Of a stretch of DNA of 64,000 nt, positions 16,343 to 25,203 are shown one piece after another; the stretch's first letter is position 1; every line of letters starts with the position of its first letter. The notes beneath the pieces are model-generated. The model was not told where the DNA came from. It ran no database searches and was given only the letters and a program-made list of their open reading frames with translations. Source of the stretch: DATHBD01 sp035296325 (GTDB taxonomy: Bacteria; Actinomycetota; Actinomycetes; Mycobacteriales; Micromonosporaceae); the NCBI GenBank assembly GCA_035296325.1, contig DATHBD010000051.1, positions 124,001 to 188,000 on the forward strand. The letters run 5' to 3'. Made by a program: the position numbers and the translations under genes.

Positions 16343-17332
16343 ATGATCGAAGTTACCGAACTCAGCAAGCGGTACGGCAGCAAGTTGGCCGTCGACCGGC
16401 TGTCCTTCACCGTCCGACCCGGCATCGTCACCGGCTTCCTCGGGCCCAACGGGGCGGGCAAGTCGACGACGATGCGCATGATCATCGGCTTGGACGCCCC
16501 GAGCGCGGGATCGGTCCTGGTCAACGGCAGGCGATACCGCGACCACCAGGCTCCGATGTACGAGGTCGGCGCGCTGCTGGAGGCGCGGGCGGTGCACTCC
16601 GGACGGTCGGCGTACCACCACCTGCGGGCGCTCGCCGCGACCACCGGCATCTCCGCCCGCCGGGTGAGCGAGGTCATCGACCTCGTCGGCCTCGGCGACG
16701 TGGCCCACAAGCGGGCCGGTGCGTTCTCCCTCGGCATGGGGCAGCGCCTCGGCATCGCCAGCGCACTGCTCGGCGATCCGTCCACGATCATCCTCGACGA
16801 GCCGGTCAACGGACTCGACCCGGAGGGGATCCTCTGGATCCGCAACCTGCTCAGGGGCCTAGCCGACGAGGGCCGCACGGTGCTGGTGTCATCGCATCTG
16901 ATGAGCGAGATGGCGCTGACCGCCGAGCACCTGATCGTGATCGGACGAGGTCGGCTGATCGCCGATGTGTCACTCGCCGAGTTCACCCGGCGGGCGTCCC
17001 GCGACGCGGTCCGGGTCCGTTCTCCGAACGCCGCCACCCTCCGCAACCTCCTGATCGGACCGGGCGTCACGGTCACCAGTGACAAGGCAGGGGTCCTGGA
17101 GGTGCGGGGACTGCCCAGCGACACGATCGGGCAGTTGGCCGGGGAGTACGGCCTCACGCTGTACGAACTCGCCCCGCAGCAGGCGTCCCTCGAGGAAGCG
17201 TTCATGGAGCTCACCCGCGACGCCGTCGAGTACCACGGCGCCACCACCGCCACCACCACCGCCACCGACGCCACCAGCCCCACCACCCCGACCACCGCGC
17301 CGCTCGTCGGCGCCGCAAGGAGCGCGTCATGA
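16343..17332 (+). CDS. ABC transporter ATP-binding protein (DrrA-like exporter type)
   Basis: 329-residue ATPase of a two-component ABC exporter. Walker A is GPNGAGKST, the signature is FSLGMGQRLG, Walker B is TIILDEPVNG, and the switch His is in VSSHLM. A C-terminal accessory domain (about residues 220-300) is followed by a Thr-rich tail with repeated TTAT-like units. The ATG has GGAGG upstream. The stop overlaps the start of the permease gene (ATGA). The substrate is unknown; relatives export antibiotics, lipids or peptides. Linkage to a histidine kinase/response regulator pair suggests stress-responsive efflux. Confidence 0.9.
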   Translation: MIEVTELSKRYGSKLAVDRLSFTVRPGIVTGFLGPNGAGKSTTMRMIIGLDAPSAGSVLVNGRRYRDHQAPMYEVGALLEARAVHSGRSAYHHLRALAATTGISARRVSEVIDLVGLGDVAHKRAGAFSLGMGQRLGIASALLGDPSTIILDEPVNGLDPEGILWIRNLLRGLADEGRTVLVSSHLMSEMALTAEHLIVIGRGRLIADVSLAEFTRRASRDAVRVRSPNAATLRNLLIGPGVTVTSDKAGVLEVRGLPSDTIGQLAGEYGLTLYELAPQQASLEEAFMELTRDAVEYHGATTATTTATDATSPTTPTTAPLVGAARSAS

Positions 17333-18186
17333 CCGCCACCATCATCGAGTCCGCCGCTGCGCCGGGCACCGCCGACCGGAAAGCACCGGCCCGCCGGACA
17401 CCTGAGGGCTACCGGGTCACCCTGCCCCGGGTCATCCGGTCGGAATGGATCAAGCTGCGATCGCTGCGATCGACGGTGTACACGCTGCTGGCCGCGGTCG
17501 GCATCATGCTCGGCTTCGGTGCCCTCTTCGCCTACCTCACCACCACCGGGGAGGCCGACGGCGGACCCGGCCCGCAGGGCGTGTTCGACGCCACCGCCAC
17601 CAGCCTGGGCGGTGTCAACCTGGCGCAGCTCGCCATCGGCGTGCTGGGGGTCCTGCTGGTGACCGGTGAGTACTCCACCGGGATGATCCGCGCCTCGCTG
17701 GCGGCCGTCCCGCAACGACTGCCGGTGCTGTGGGCCAAACTGGCCGTGTTCACGGCGATTGCCACCGCCACGATGGTGGCGGCCTCGTTGGCGGCCTTCC
17801 TGATCGGCCAGGCGATCCTGTCCGGCGAGGGCACCCAGACCGACCTCGGCGAGCCCGGCGTCGCCCGCGCCGTGGTGGGAGCGGGTCTGTACCTCGCCGG
17901 CGTCGGAGTGCTGGGAGTGGCGCTGGGCTCCGTGCTGCGCAGTACGGCCGGCGCGATCGCCACCCTCTTCGGCGTCCTGCTGGTGCTGCCGATCTTCGGA
18001 CAGCTGCTGCCGGCGAGCTTCGCCGACGCTATGCAGTACCTGCCGTCCAACGCCGGCCAGGCGGTCATGGCGGTACAGCAGGGGGCCGACAGCCTCGCGC
18101 CGTGGACCGGGTTCGGGGTCTTCGCCACGTACCTCGCCGCGGCGATCGTCGCGGCCGCGGTGTTGCTTCAGCGCCGTGACGCCTGA
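17329..18186 (+). CDS. ABC transporter permease (ABC-2 type)
   Basis: 285-residue membrane subunit partnering the upstream ATPase. After a 35-residue cytosolic start (EWIKLRSLRSTVYT leads into the first helix) six hydrophobic segments follow. GEYSTGMIRASLAAVP is the typical loop of ABC-2 permeases linked to DrrA-like ATPases. The start overlaps the ATPase stop by 4 bp. A long perfect hairpin begins 10 bp after the stop. Confidence 0.9.
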   Translation: MTATIIESAAAPGTADRKAPARRTPEGYRVTLPRVIRSEWIKLRSLRSTVYTLLAAVGIMLGFGALFAYLTTTGEADGGPGPQGVFDATATSLGGVNLAQLAIGVLGVLLVTGEYSTGMIRASLAAVPQRLPVLWAKLAVFTAIATATMVAASLAAFLIGQAILSGEGTQTDLGEPGVARAVVGAGLYLAGVGVLGVALGSVLRSTAGAIATLFGVLLVLPIFGQLLPASFADAMQYLPSNAGQAVMAVQQGADSLAPWTGFGVFATYLAAAIVAAAVLLQRRDA

Positions 18187-18196
18187 CGCCACCCAC

Positions 18197-18250
18197 GCCG
18201 GTAGACCGCTGTCCGGCACGTCACCACGTGCCGGACAGCGGTCTACCGGC
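18197..18250 (+). terminator. 25-bp perfect hairpin after the ABC exporter
   Basis: Arms 18197-18221 and 18226-18250 are exact inverse complements with a 4-nt CACC loop. It lies between the permease stop and the GTG of the histidine kinase (12 bp away). A strong terminator with read-through into the kinase, or a leader structure for the kinase, are both possible. No U-tract follows. Confidence 0.72.
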
Positions 18251-18262
18251 AGGATAGGGACC

Positions 18263-19489
18263 GTGCCGCCCGCACCGGACCAGACCAGCGACGGCCGCCC
18301 GCCGGAGCCGTCCCGGCCGGGCGGGCCACTCCTGCGCGCACGACACTGGCTACGCCGGAATCCGCTGGTGGCGGACGCGGTGCTCGCGGCGCTGGTGTTC
18401 GTCCCGGCCGGTGCGCAGTTCAACGAGGGTCCACCCACGTACGAGTTCTCCTTTGCCACCCAACTCGCTGGCGTCCTCCCGCTGGTCTGGCGGCGCAGGT
18501 CCCCGATCCTGGTCTTCGTCTGGGTGGCCGCATTCACGCTGGTCCTACTCCTGGTGAATGGTGACCACCCCGGCCCCAACCTGCCGCTGCTCGTCGCCCT
18601 GTACACCGTCGGCGCCTACGAGCCGCTTCGCCGGCTCCTGATCTGCGCGTTGGCCATCGAAGCGGGTGCCATCGCGGCGCTCGTGGCAGTCGAATCATCG
18701 GAGGAGTTCTGGCGGGCGGCGATCGGGTTCACCGTCGAACTGGCAATCGCCGGGGTGCTGGGGATCTACTTCCGGACCCGCCGCGCGTACCTGACCGCAC
18801 TGGAGGACCGGGCGGATCGACTGGAACGCGACCGTGACCAGCAGTACCGGATCGCGGTGATCGAGGAGCGGGGCCGGATCGCGCGCGAGATGCACGACAT
18901 CGTGGCACACAACCTGTCGGTGATGATCGCGCTCGCCGACGGCGCCGTCTTCGCCAACCGCGCCGACCCGGCGCAGGGGCAAGCGATCATGGAGCAGGTC
19001 GCCACCACCGGACGGCAGGCGCTCGACGAGATGCGACGGGTGCTCGGCATGCTGCGCGAGGGCGACGCCCGGACCGAACTCGCCCCGCAGCCCGCCATCG
19101 ACGACCTGGACTCCCTGCTCACCGCGGTGCGCAAAGCCGGATTGCAGACCAGGCTCACCGTCTCCGGCACGAGCTTTCCGATCCGGGCGAGCGGGCAGCT
19201 GGCCATCTACCGCCTCGTGCAGGAGGCATTGACGAACACGCTCAAACACGCCCGCGCCACGGCGGCCGACGTGCACCTGCACTACGGCGAGGACCGTACG
19301 GTGGAGGTCGTGGTGACCGACAACGGCATCGGAGCGTCCGGCGACGGCGCGGCGCAGGGTCATGGCCTGACCGGGATGCGCGAGCGTGCCGCCCTCTTCG
19401 GCGGCACCGTGCAGGCCGGCCCGATGGAGCACGGCGGATGGCGGGTCAGCGCCGTCCTGCAAACCGAAGGGACCGATGCCACCACATGA
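18263..19489 (+). CDS. Sensor histidine kinase, HisKA_3 (NarL-type partner)
   Basis: 408-residue membrane kinase. A Pro-rich N-tail precedes four to five hydrophobic segments (about residues 30-170) with short loops, so it probably senses within the membrane or through a partner. The dimerisation/phosphoacceptor box has H211 in REMHDIVAHN. The ATPase domain shows the N box QEALTNTLKHA and the G box GHGLTGMRER. The GTG at 18263 was chosen because upstream in-frame codons lie inside the 25-bp hairpin. Its stop overlaps the response regulator start (ATGA). Likely partner of the adjacent ABC exporter, as in many drug- or peptide-sensing modules (inference). Confidence 0.9.
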   Translation: MPPAPDQTSDGRPPEPSRPGGPLLRARHWLRRNPLVADAVLAALVFVPAGAQFNEGPPTYEFSFATQLAGVLPLVWRRRSPILVFVWVAAFTLVLLLVNGDHPGPNLPLLVALYTVGAYEPLRRLLICALAIEAGAIAALVAVESSEEFWRAAIGFTVELAIAGVLGIYFRTRRAYLTALEDRADRLERDRDQQYRIAVIEERGRIAREMHDIVAHNLSVMIALADGAVFANRADPAQGQAIMEQVATTGRQALDEMRRVLGMLREGDARTELAPQPAIDDLDSLLTAVRKAGLQTRLTVSGTSFPIRASGQLAIYRLVQEALTNTLKHARATAADVHLHYGEDRTVEVVVTDNGIGASGDGAAQGHGLTGMRERAALFGGTVQAGPMEHGGWRVSAVLQTEGTDATT

Positions 19490-20157
19490 TCACCGTGCTG
19501 CTTGTCGACGATCAACCGCTGCTGCGGATGGGTTTCCGGCTCGTCCTGGACGCGCAGGACGACATGCGCGTGGTCGGCGAGGCCGGTGACGGAGCGGAAG
19601 CAGTCCGGCTGGTCGACCGACTCAAGCCGGACGTGGTCCTGATGGACGTCCGGATGCCGGGCGTCGACGGGATCGAGGCGACCCGGCGGATCACCGCCGC
19701 CGGAGCACCGTCGCGGGTCCTCATCCTGACCACGTTCGATCTGGACGAGTACGCCTTCGAAGGGCTGCGCGCCGGAGCCAGCGGATTTCTGTTGAAGAAC
19801 GTTCCGCCCTCCGATCTGCTCTCCGCCATCCGGGCGGTCGCCAGCGGCGACGCGGTCGTGGCGCCGAGCGTCACCCGACGCCTCCTGGACAACTTCATCC
19901 CGCATCTACCCTCCGTCGGCAACGCTCGGCCGGCGACGGCCGGCAACCCCGCGCTGGACCGGTTGACCCCGCGGGAGCACGAGATCCTGCTGGAGGTCGC
20001 GGGCGGCCGGTCCAACGCCGAGATCGCCGAGCGGCTCTTCCTGTCCGAGGCGACGGTGAAGACGCACATCGGTCGGGTGCTGCACAAGCTGGACCTGCGC
20101 GATCGCGTACAGGCCGTGGTGTTCGCCTACCAGACCGGCCTGGTGAAGCGGGACTGA
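19486..20157 (+). CDS. Response regulator, NarL/FixJ family
   Basis: 223-residue DNA-binding regulator. The receiver domain (residues 1-120) has the acidic pair in VDDQ, phosphoacceptor D54 in LMDVRMPG and the conserved K in FLLKN. The C-terminal LuxR-type helix-turn-helix reads LTPREHEILLEVAGG and AEIAERLFLSEATVKTH. Translationally coupled to the kinase by a 4-bp overlap. Confidence 0.95.
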   Translation: MITVLLVDDQPLLRMGFRLVLDAQDDMRVVGEAGDGAEAVRLVDRLKPDVVLMDVRMPGVDGIEATRRITAAGAPSRVLILTTFDLDEYAFEGLRAGASGFLLKNVPPSDLLSAIRAVASGDAVVAPSVTRRLLDNFIPHLPSVGNARPATAGNPALDRLTPREHEILLEVAGGRSNAEIAERLFLSEATVKTHIGRVLHKLDLRDRVQAVVFAYQTGLVKRD

Positions 20158-20181
20158 GCCGGAACGTCGCGGGCGAGCACT

Positions 20182-20631
20182 GTGCGGATCCAGACCACCC
20201 GCGGCCTGGCGACGGCACCGGCCTGGGAGTACACGCTGAAGGGCACCGCGGTGCGGGTCACCCGGGTGGCGGTTGCCGGATCGGCCACGGTCACGGTTGC
20301 GGCACCGTCCTGGGACCCGTACAACGCCCCGGGCGGCTTGGCGATCGAGTCGGCGACGACGACCACGGACGGCAGGCGGCTGACCGTCGCCTTCACCGGC
20401 AGTCCGGACCCGGGCAGCCAACCATGCGGCGCCGACTACAGCGCGCAGGCCGTCGAGTCGACCAATGCGGTCGTGGTCATCGTCCTCGCGCACCGGCACG
20501 GCGGCGGCGACACATGTCCCGGTATCGGCGCGCGGCGTACCAGCACCGTCGATCTGGCTGAACCGCTGGGCGAACGGGCTGTCCTCGAGGTACTGCAGGG
20601 CCAGCCGGTCCCGGTGACCTTCACCGGCTGA
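20182..20631 (+). CDS. Conserved hypothetical protein, no signal peptide
   Basis: 149 residues from a GTG. Mostly beta-strand in character, with Val/Thr/Ala-rich stretches and two Cys (QPCGADY and DTCPGI) that could form a disulfide. There is no signal peptide, which is odd for a protein with such cysteines; it may be a cytosolic protein or the C-terminal part of a longer one that lost its start. It lies 24 bp after the response regulator stop in the same frame, and its stop is 1 bp from the convergent lipid-kinase gene. Coding potential is supported by third-position GC and a compact beta-sandwich-like pattern. Function unknown. Confidence 0.6.
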   Translation: MRIQTTRGLATAPAWEYTLKGTAVRVTRVAVAGSATVTVAAPSWDPYNAPGGLAIESATTTTDGRRLTVAFTGSPDPGSQPCGADYSAQAVESTNAVVVIVLAHRHGGGDTCPGIGARRTSTVDLAEPLGERAVLEVLQGQPVPVTFTG

Positions 20632-20632
20632 C

Positions 20633-21562
20633 TCAGGAATCCGGGCTGTCCCGCCGCGCCATCACCCGCAGCGCGTTGGCGGCCAGGCCGATCCGCATCG
20701 GGGTCCGGCCGCACGGCTCGCCGTCGACCTCCACGCGTACCGGCCGGTCGGTCTCCAGCCAGACTTCACCGACGGCGAGGAACGGCTCGTCGCGCAGCGT
20801 GCGGCGGTGGCCGCTCGCCGCGTTGCGGGCGGTTTCGCGGAGTAGTCCCCGCCGCGTCGGCCCGCCCACCGGGTACGCGACGAGCAGCCGGTCGTCGGCG
20901 TGCGCATCCGCCGCGATCGGCCGGCCGGCGTGGAACCCGCCGTTGGCCACGTACAGCTGGTGGGTGACGAACTGGTGCCGGCGGCCGCCGGCGCGCACGA
21001 TGACGCGCAGCGGACGGTGCCGGGCGAGCAGCGCGAGCGCGGTGATCGGGTACGCGAGCCGCCCGGTGACCCGCTTCAGCAGCGGCGGCGCCTTCAGCAT
21101 CACGTCCGTGGACAGGCCCACGCCGACGTGGTTGGTGAACAGCATCGTCCCGGCGAGCCCGAGATCCACGTCGATCACCTTGCCGTCGGCGAGCGTGGCG
21201 ACGGCGGCGTCGAGGTCGAGCGGGATGCCGACGGTACGGGCGAAGTTGTTGGTGGTGCCCAGCGGCAGCAGCCCGAGGGCGATGTCGCGGTGCGCCAGCA
21301 GCCGCGCCGCCGTGCTGATCGTGCCGTCGCCGCCGCCAACGACGAGAAGGTCGGGGCCCAGCTCGATGGCGGCCGCCAGCCGTTCCTCGAGTTGGCCCGG
21401 CTTGCCCACGGGGTACGCCGCCAGCAGCGTGAACCCGGCGGCGATCAGCCGGGACCGCGCGCCCTCGTAGCGCCGCCGTCCCCGGCGGGAACGGGTGTTG
21501 ACCACGAGCACGGCACGCCGCTCACGCCGGATCGCCTCGGTCAACCGCTCCTTCGTCCGCAT
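20633..21562 (-). CDS. Diacylglycerol kinase-like lipid kinase
   Basis: 309-residue DAGK-catalytic-domain protein of the soluble DgkB/YegS type, expected to phosphorylate a membrane lipid using ATP. Key features are VVNTRSRRGRRR at the N-terminus, the nucleotide motif VVGGGDGTIS, and PLGTTNNFART. The C-terminal beta domain includes ANGGFHAGRPIAADA. The lipid could be diacylglycerol or a related species. Upstream there is no Shine-Dalgarno as clear as in neighbouring genes. It is convergent with the hypothetical protein (1-bp gap). Confidence 0.88.
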   Translation of the reverse strand: MRTKERLTEAIRRERRAVLVVNTRSRRGRRRYEGARSRLIAAGFTLLAAYPVGKPGQLEERLAAAIELGPDLLVVGGGDGTISTAARLLAHRDIALGLLPLGTTNNFARTVGIPLDLDAAVATLADGKVIDVDLGLAGTMLFTNHVGVGLSTDVMLKAPPLLKRVTGRLAYPITALALLARHRPLRVIVRAGGRRHQFVTHQLYVANGGFHAGRPIAADAHADDRLLVAYPVGGPTRRGLLRETARNAASGHRRTLRDEPFLAVGEVWLETDRPVRVEVDGEPCGRTPMRIGLAANALRVMARRDSPDS

Positions 21563-21628
21563 CGGCCCAGACCATGGCACATTTCCGGTCGGCACACCAC
21601 CGGTCGGGTGGTCTGCAACGATCTTGGC

Positions 21629-21760
21629 ATGGAGCACGACGAGTTCTGGGCCTTTTCGGGACGCTCCCGCCCCGCACCCGTGGCATCGGCGCGGAACCTG
21701 CTCCGGGCCGCTGCGGCGAGCCTGGTCGGTCGATTCCACGGGCGGAGACCGAAGCCCTGA
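21629..21760 (+). CDS. Possible small protein (43 residues)
   Basis: Short reading frame in the gap between the lipid kinase (divergent) and the amidohydrolase. It begins MEHDEFWAFSGRS and ends in a basic RFHGRRPKP, with an Ala-rich helix between. The opening resembles the first residues of DUF4240-type proteins, but the rest does not. An AACGAT hexamer ends 6 nt before the ATG, compatible with a leaderless start. It may be a relic or chance; weak support. Confidence 0.3.
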   Translation: MEHDEFWAFSGRSRPAPVASARNLLRAAAASLVGRFHGRRPKP

Positions 21761-21805
21761 GCCCAGCGAGGATGTCGCGCAGCGCTGACGGCACACCGGC
21801 GCGGG

Positions 21806-22885
21806 TCAGCGGACGACGCGGCCGCGCAGGATGATCCGGCTCGGCGCCAGCAGCACGCGGAGATCCTGCCGCGGGTCGGCCTCGTACACCACGAGGTCGG
21901 CGAGCCCGCCCTCCGCCAACCCGGGAAATCCCAGCCACTCCCGGGCCCCCCAGGAACCCGCCCGGAGCACGTCCATCGTCGCCATCCCGGCCCGCTCGTG
22001 CAGCAGCAGCATCTCCCGGGCGGCGAGGCCGTGGTCGATGCCGCCCCCCGCGTCGCTGCCGACGTAGATCGGCACCCCGGCGTCGTACGCGCCGGCGACC
22101 ACGGCCGGGAACCCGTCCCGCAGGGCGCGCATGTGCGCCGCGTAGCCGGGGAACTTCCCCTCGGCCCGATCCGCGATCTCGCCGAACGTATCGATGTTGA
22201 TCATCGTGGGCACCAGTGCCGTGCCGCGACGGGCCATCTCCTCGATGTCCGCCGGCGCCAGCCCGGTGCCGTGCTCCACCGAGTCCACGCCGGCCCGGAC
22301 CAGGGCCGCCACCGATTCCTCAGCGAACGTGTGCACCGCGATCCGGGCGCCGGCCGCGTGCGCCGCGTCAATCGCGGTGGCCATGGCGGCCGGGTCCCAG
22401 GCCGGTGCCAGGTCCCCGACGGACCGGTCGATCCAGTCGCCGACGAGCTTCACCCAGCCGGTGCCGGCCCGCGCCTGGCGGGTCGCCTCGGCGGCCAGGT
22501 CCTCCGCCACCACCTCGACGCCGACGTCGCGCAGGTACCGCTGCGGCGGCGCGATGTGCCGGCCGGCGCGGGCCAGTCGCGGCACGTCCGGGTCATCGTC
22601 GAGTTCCGGGTACGGGTACGGCGAGCCGGCGTCGCGGATCGCCAGCACTCCGGCGTCCCGGTCGGCGGCCGCCAGCGCCCTGGCCTGATCGAGCGAGGTC
22701 ACCGGCTTGGCGCCGCGAGCGATGCCCAGATGGCAGTGCGCGTCGACGAGCCCGGGCAGCACGTACCCGGTGGATGCCACGGTGACGGCGTCCGGCACCG
22801 GCGTCCGGGTGACCCGGTCCCCCACCAACCACAGGTCGCACACCTCGTCGTCGGGCAGGACCACACCCCGTACGTGCAGCGCCAC
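21806..22885 (-). CDS. Amidohydrolase (imidazolonepropionase-like)
   Basis: 359-residue TIM-barrel metal-dependent hydrolase. The first metal site is DAHCHLG (HxH), a probable bridging Lys is in GWVKLVGD, later histidines are in VHTFAEES and VEHGTG, and the terminal Asp is in VGSDAGG. The C-terminal composite beta domain ends LADLVVYEADPRQD. Substrate unknown; family members hydrolyse cyclic amides, N-acyl amino acids or dipeptides. GTG start 3 bp after the Uma2 stop, so they are co-transcribed. The gene is usually found near ffh in this lineage. Confidence 0.88.
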   Translation of the reverse strand: MALHVRGVVLPDDEVCDLWLVGDRVTRTPVPDAVTVASTGYVLPGLVDAHCHLGIARGAKPVTSLDQARALAAADRDAGVLAIRDAGSPYPYPELDDDPDVPRLARAGRHIAPPQRYLRDVGVEVVAEDLAAEATRQARAGTGWVKLVGDWIDRSVGDLAPAWDPAAMATAIDAAHAAGARIAVHTFAEESVAALVRAGVDSVEHGTGLAPADIEEMARRGTALVPTMINIDTFGEIADRAEGKFPGYAAHMRALRDGFPAVVAGAYDAGVPIYVGSDAGGGIDHGLAAREMLLLHERAGMATMDVLRAGSWGAREWLGFPGLAEGGLADLVVYEADPRQDLRVLLAPSRIILRGRVVR

Positions 22886-22888
22886 GCG

Positions 22889-23473
22889 CTACCCGGGGTC
22901 GATCTGCTCGAGCATGGCGGCCCGCCGGGCGCTCAACGCGGGGAGGTCGACCGTCACCGGCCACGGCGTCTCGCTGGTGAAGACGTCGAGGGTGTGCCGG
23001 CCGATGGCGTACCGACCCTCCGCCGGCTGCAGGACGAACTCGGTCAGCGAGATGTCGTCTTTCGACGGGTCGATCACCCAGTACGTCGGGATGGTCGCGC
23101 CCCCGTAGATCTTCGCCTTCTCCACCATGTCCCGGAAGTTGGAGTCCGGCGAGATCACCTCGACCGCGATGATCGCGTCCTGGACCGGCACCGGCGACCG
23201 GTTCAAATGTTTCACATGCAGTGCCACGACATCGGGGCGCGGCTCGTTGCGCCGGTCGACCTTCAGCGACTGGTCGATGCTGACGATGTACTCCGGCGGG
23301 CAGTTGACGCGGAGGGCCATCCAGACCTCTCCGCACAGATCCTGATGGAACGGGGTCGCGGATGGCAAGATCAACCTTCCGTTGATCAGCTCGTAGTTGA
23401 GGTCGGGTGGCAGCTCGGCGAGGTCGTCGACGGTCCACTCGACCCGCTGAGGCAGCAGTGGTGCCGCTGTCAT
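22889..23473 (-). CDS. Uma2 family (DUF820) nuclease-fold protein
   Basis: 194-residue PD-(D/E)xK-fold protein of the Uma2 family, common in multiple copies in actinobacteria and cyanobacteria and of unknown role. The core reads YELINGRLI, PDVVAL, then VEVISPDSN and EKAKIYGGATIPTYWVID, which supplies the D, E and K of the nuclease site. ATG at 23473 has GGAAGGGG upstream; a GTG three codons earlier is also possible. Follows ffh by about 60 bp in the same direction. Confidence 0.88.
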   Translation of the reverse strand: MTAAPLLPQRVEWTVDDLAELPPDLNYELINGRLILPSATPFHQDLCGEVWMALRVNCPPEYIVSIDQSLKVDRRNEPRPDVVALHVKHLNRSPVPVQDAIIAVEVISPDSNFRDMVEKAKIYGGATIPTYWVIDPSKDDISLTEFVLQPAEGRYAIGRHTLDVFTSETPWPVTVDLPALSARRAAMLEQIDPG

Positions 23474-23534
23474 CACACTCACCCCTTCCGCTGCGTCGCC
23501 ATCGGCGAATCGGGCCGTCCGAAGCCCAGGGTAC

Positions 23535-25094
23535 TTACGAGCCGTCGCCGTCGCGCTTGGTCAGCTTGGTGAAGTCAAGCTTCGGCAGCTTGAAGCCGGG
23601 TGGCAGCCCACCCCCGCCGGCGAGGGCACCCGGGTCCACACCGGGCGGAAGCTGCGGCATGCCGCCAGGGAAGCCGCCCGGCAGCCCGGCCGGCATCCCG
23701 CCGGTCCGGGCCCGGTTCGCGCCGCCACCCTTACCCTTGCGCTTGTTCTTCGGCGACTTCGTCGCCTTGCGCTTCATCCCGGGCAGGCCCGCCATGCCGC
23801 CCATCTGCTTCATCATCTTCTGCGCGTCGGCGAAGCGGTTGAGCAGCTGGTTGACGTCCATGACGGTGACGCCGGAGCCATTGGCGATCCGCATCCGGCG
23901 GGACCCGTTGATGATCTTCGGGTTGGTCCGCTCGGCCGGCGTCATCGACCGGATGATCGCGGTGACCCGGTCGAAGTGGCTGTCGTCGACTTCGGCCAAC
24001 TGCTCCTTCATCTGCCCCATCCCGGGCATCATCCCGAGGATGTTGGCGATCGGGCCCATCCGGCGCACCGCGGTGATCTGCTCAAGGAAGTCTTCCAGCG
24101 TGAACTGCTCGCCGCCCATGAGCTTGGCGGTCATCCGCTCTTTCTGATCGTCCTCGAACGCCGCCTCGGCCTGCTCGATGAGGGTCAGCACATCGCCCAT
24201 ACCGAGGATCCGCGAGGCCATCCGGTCGGGGTGGAAGACGTCGAAGTCCTCCAGCTTCTCCCCGGTGGAGGCGAAGAGGATCGGCTGGCCGGTGACGTGA
24301 CGCACCGACAGGGCCGCGCCGCCGCGGGCGTCGCCGTCGAGCTTGGAGAGCACGACGCCGGTGATGCCGACGCCGTCGCGGAACGCCTCGGCGGTCGCCA
24401 CCGCGTCCTGGCCGACCATCGCGTCGATGACGAAGATGACTTCGTCCGGGGAGACCGCGTCGCGGATCGAGGCGGCCTGCGCCATCATCTCCGCGTCGAC
24501 CCCCAGGCGGCCGGCGGTGTCGACGATGACGACATCGCGCATCTGCCGCTTCGCATACTCGATCGACTGCCGCGCCACCGCGACCGGGTCGCCGACGCCG
24601 TTGCCCGGCTCGGGCGCGTACACCTCGACGCCGGCCCGACCGCCCAGGATCTGGAGCTGACCGACGGCATTGGGGCGCTGCAGGTCCGCGGCGACCAGCA
24701 GCGGCTGGTGGCCCTGGCCGCGCAGCCACTGCGCCAGCTTGCCGGCCAGCGTGGTCTTGCCGGACCCCTGCAGGCCGGCGAGCATGATCACCGTGGGCGG
24801 CTGCTTGGCGTAGCTGAGCCGGCGGCCCTCCCCGCCGAGGATGCCGACCAGCTCCTCATGCACGATCTTGATGACCTGCTGCGCCGGGTTGAGCGCCTGG
24901 GACACCTCGGCGCCACGGGCCCGTTCCTTGAGCGTGGCGACGAACGCCTTGACGACCGGCAACGCCACATCGGCTTCAAGCAGGGCGAGCCGGATCTCGC
25001 GCGCTGTCGCGTCGATGTCAGCGTCGGTGAGCCGGCCCTTGCTCCGGAGCTTGGAGAAGATGCCGGTGAGCCGGTCGCTCAGGGTGTCAAACAC
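23535..25094 (-). CDS. ffh: Signal recognition particle protein Ffh
   Basis: 519-residue GTPase that, with 4.5S/SRP RNA, takes nascent membrane proteins to FtsY. The N domain covers residues 1-85. The G domain has P-loop GLQGSGKTT, DTAGRLG and SKLDGDARGG. The M domain is Met-rich (MMPGMGQMKEQ, MMKQMGGMAG) and contains the RNA-binding SRRMRIANGSG. The tail is basic then Gly/Pro-rich, longer than in E. coli. GTG start. It lies downstream of glnD, an arrangement usual in actinobacteria. Confidence 0.97.
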   Translation of the reverse strand: MFDTLSDRLTGIFSKLRSKGRLTDADIDATAREIRLALLEADVALPVVKAFVATLKERARGAEVSQALNPAQQVIKIVHEELVGILGGEGRRLSYAKQPPTVIMLAGLQGSGKTTLAGKLAQWLRGQGHQPLLVAADLQRPNAVGQLQILGGRAGVEVYAPEPGNGVGDPVAVARQSIEYAKRQMRDVVIVDTAGRLGVDAEMMAQAASIRDAVSPDEVIFVIDAMVGQDAVATAEAFRDGVGITGVVLSKLDGDARGGAALSVRHVTGQPILFASTGEKLEDFDVFHPDRMASRILGMGDVLTLIEQAEAAFEDDQKERMTAKLMGGEQFTLEDFLEQITAVRRMGPIANILGMMPGMGQMKEQLAEVDDSHFDRVTAIIRSMTPAERTNPKIINGSRRMRIANGSGVTVMDVNQLLNRFADAQKMMKQMGGMAGLPGMKRKATKSPKNKRKGKGGGANRARTGGMPAGLPGGFPGGMPQLPPGVDPGALAGGGGLPPGFKLPKLDFTKLTKRDGDGS

Positions 25095-25157
25095 GGTGGT
25101 CCATTCCTGGGGTCGAGTATTCGAACAGGTACCCGAAGCAAGGGTATCGGACCTCGG

Positions 25158-25203
25158 CCGCGATCAGCCGGGCGGCGACGCCGCGATCAGCCGGGCGGCG
25201 ACG
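25158..25203. repeat. Perfect 23-bp tandem duplication across the glnD stop
   Basis: Two identical adjacent 23-bp copies (25158-25180 and 25181-25203). The glnD stop codon (25187-25189) falls in the second copy. Because 23 is not a multiple of three, the event set or moved the reading-frame end. A recent slippage duplication is the simplest explanation. Confidence 0.8.
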
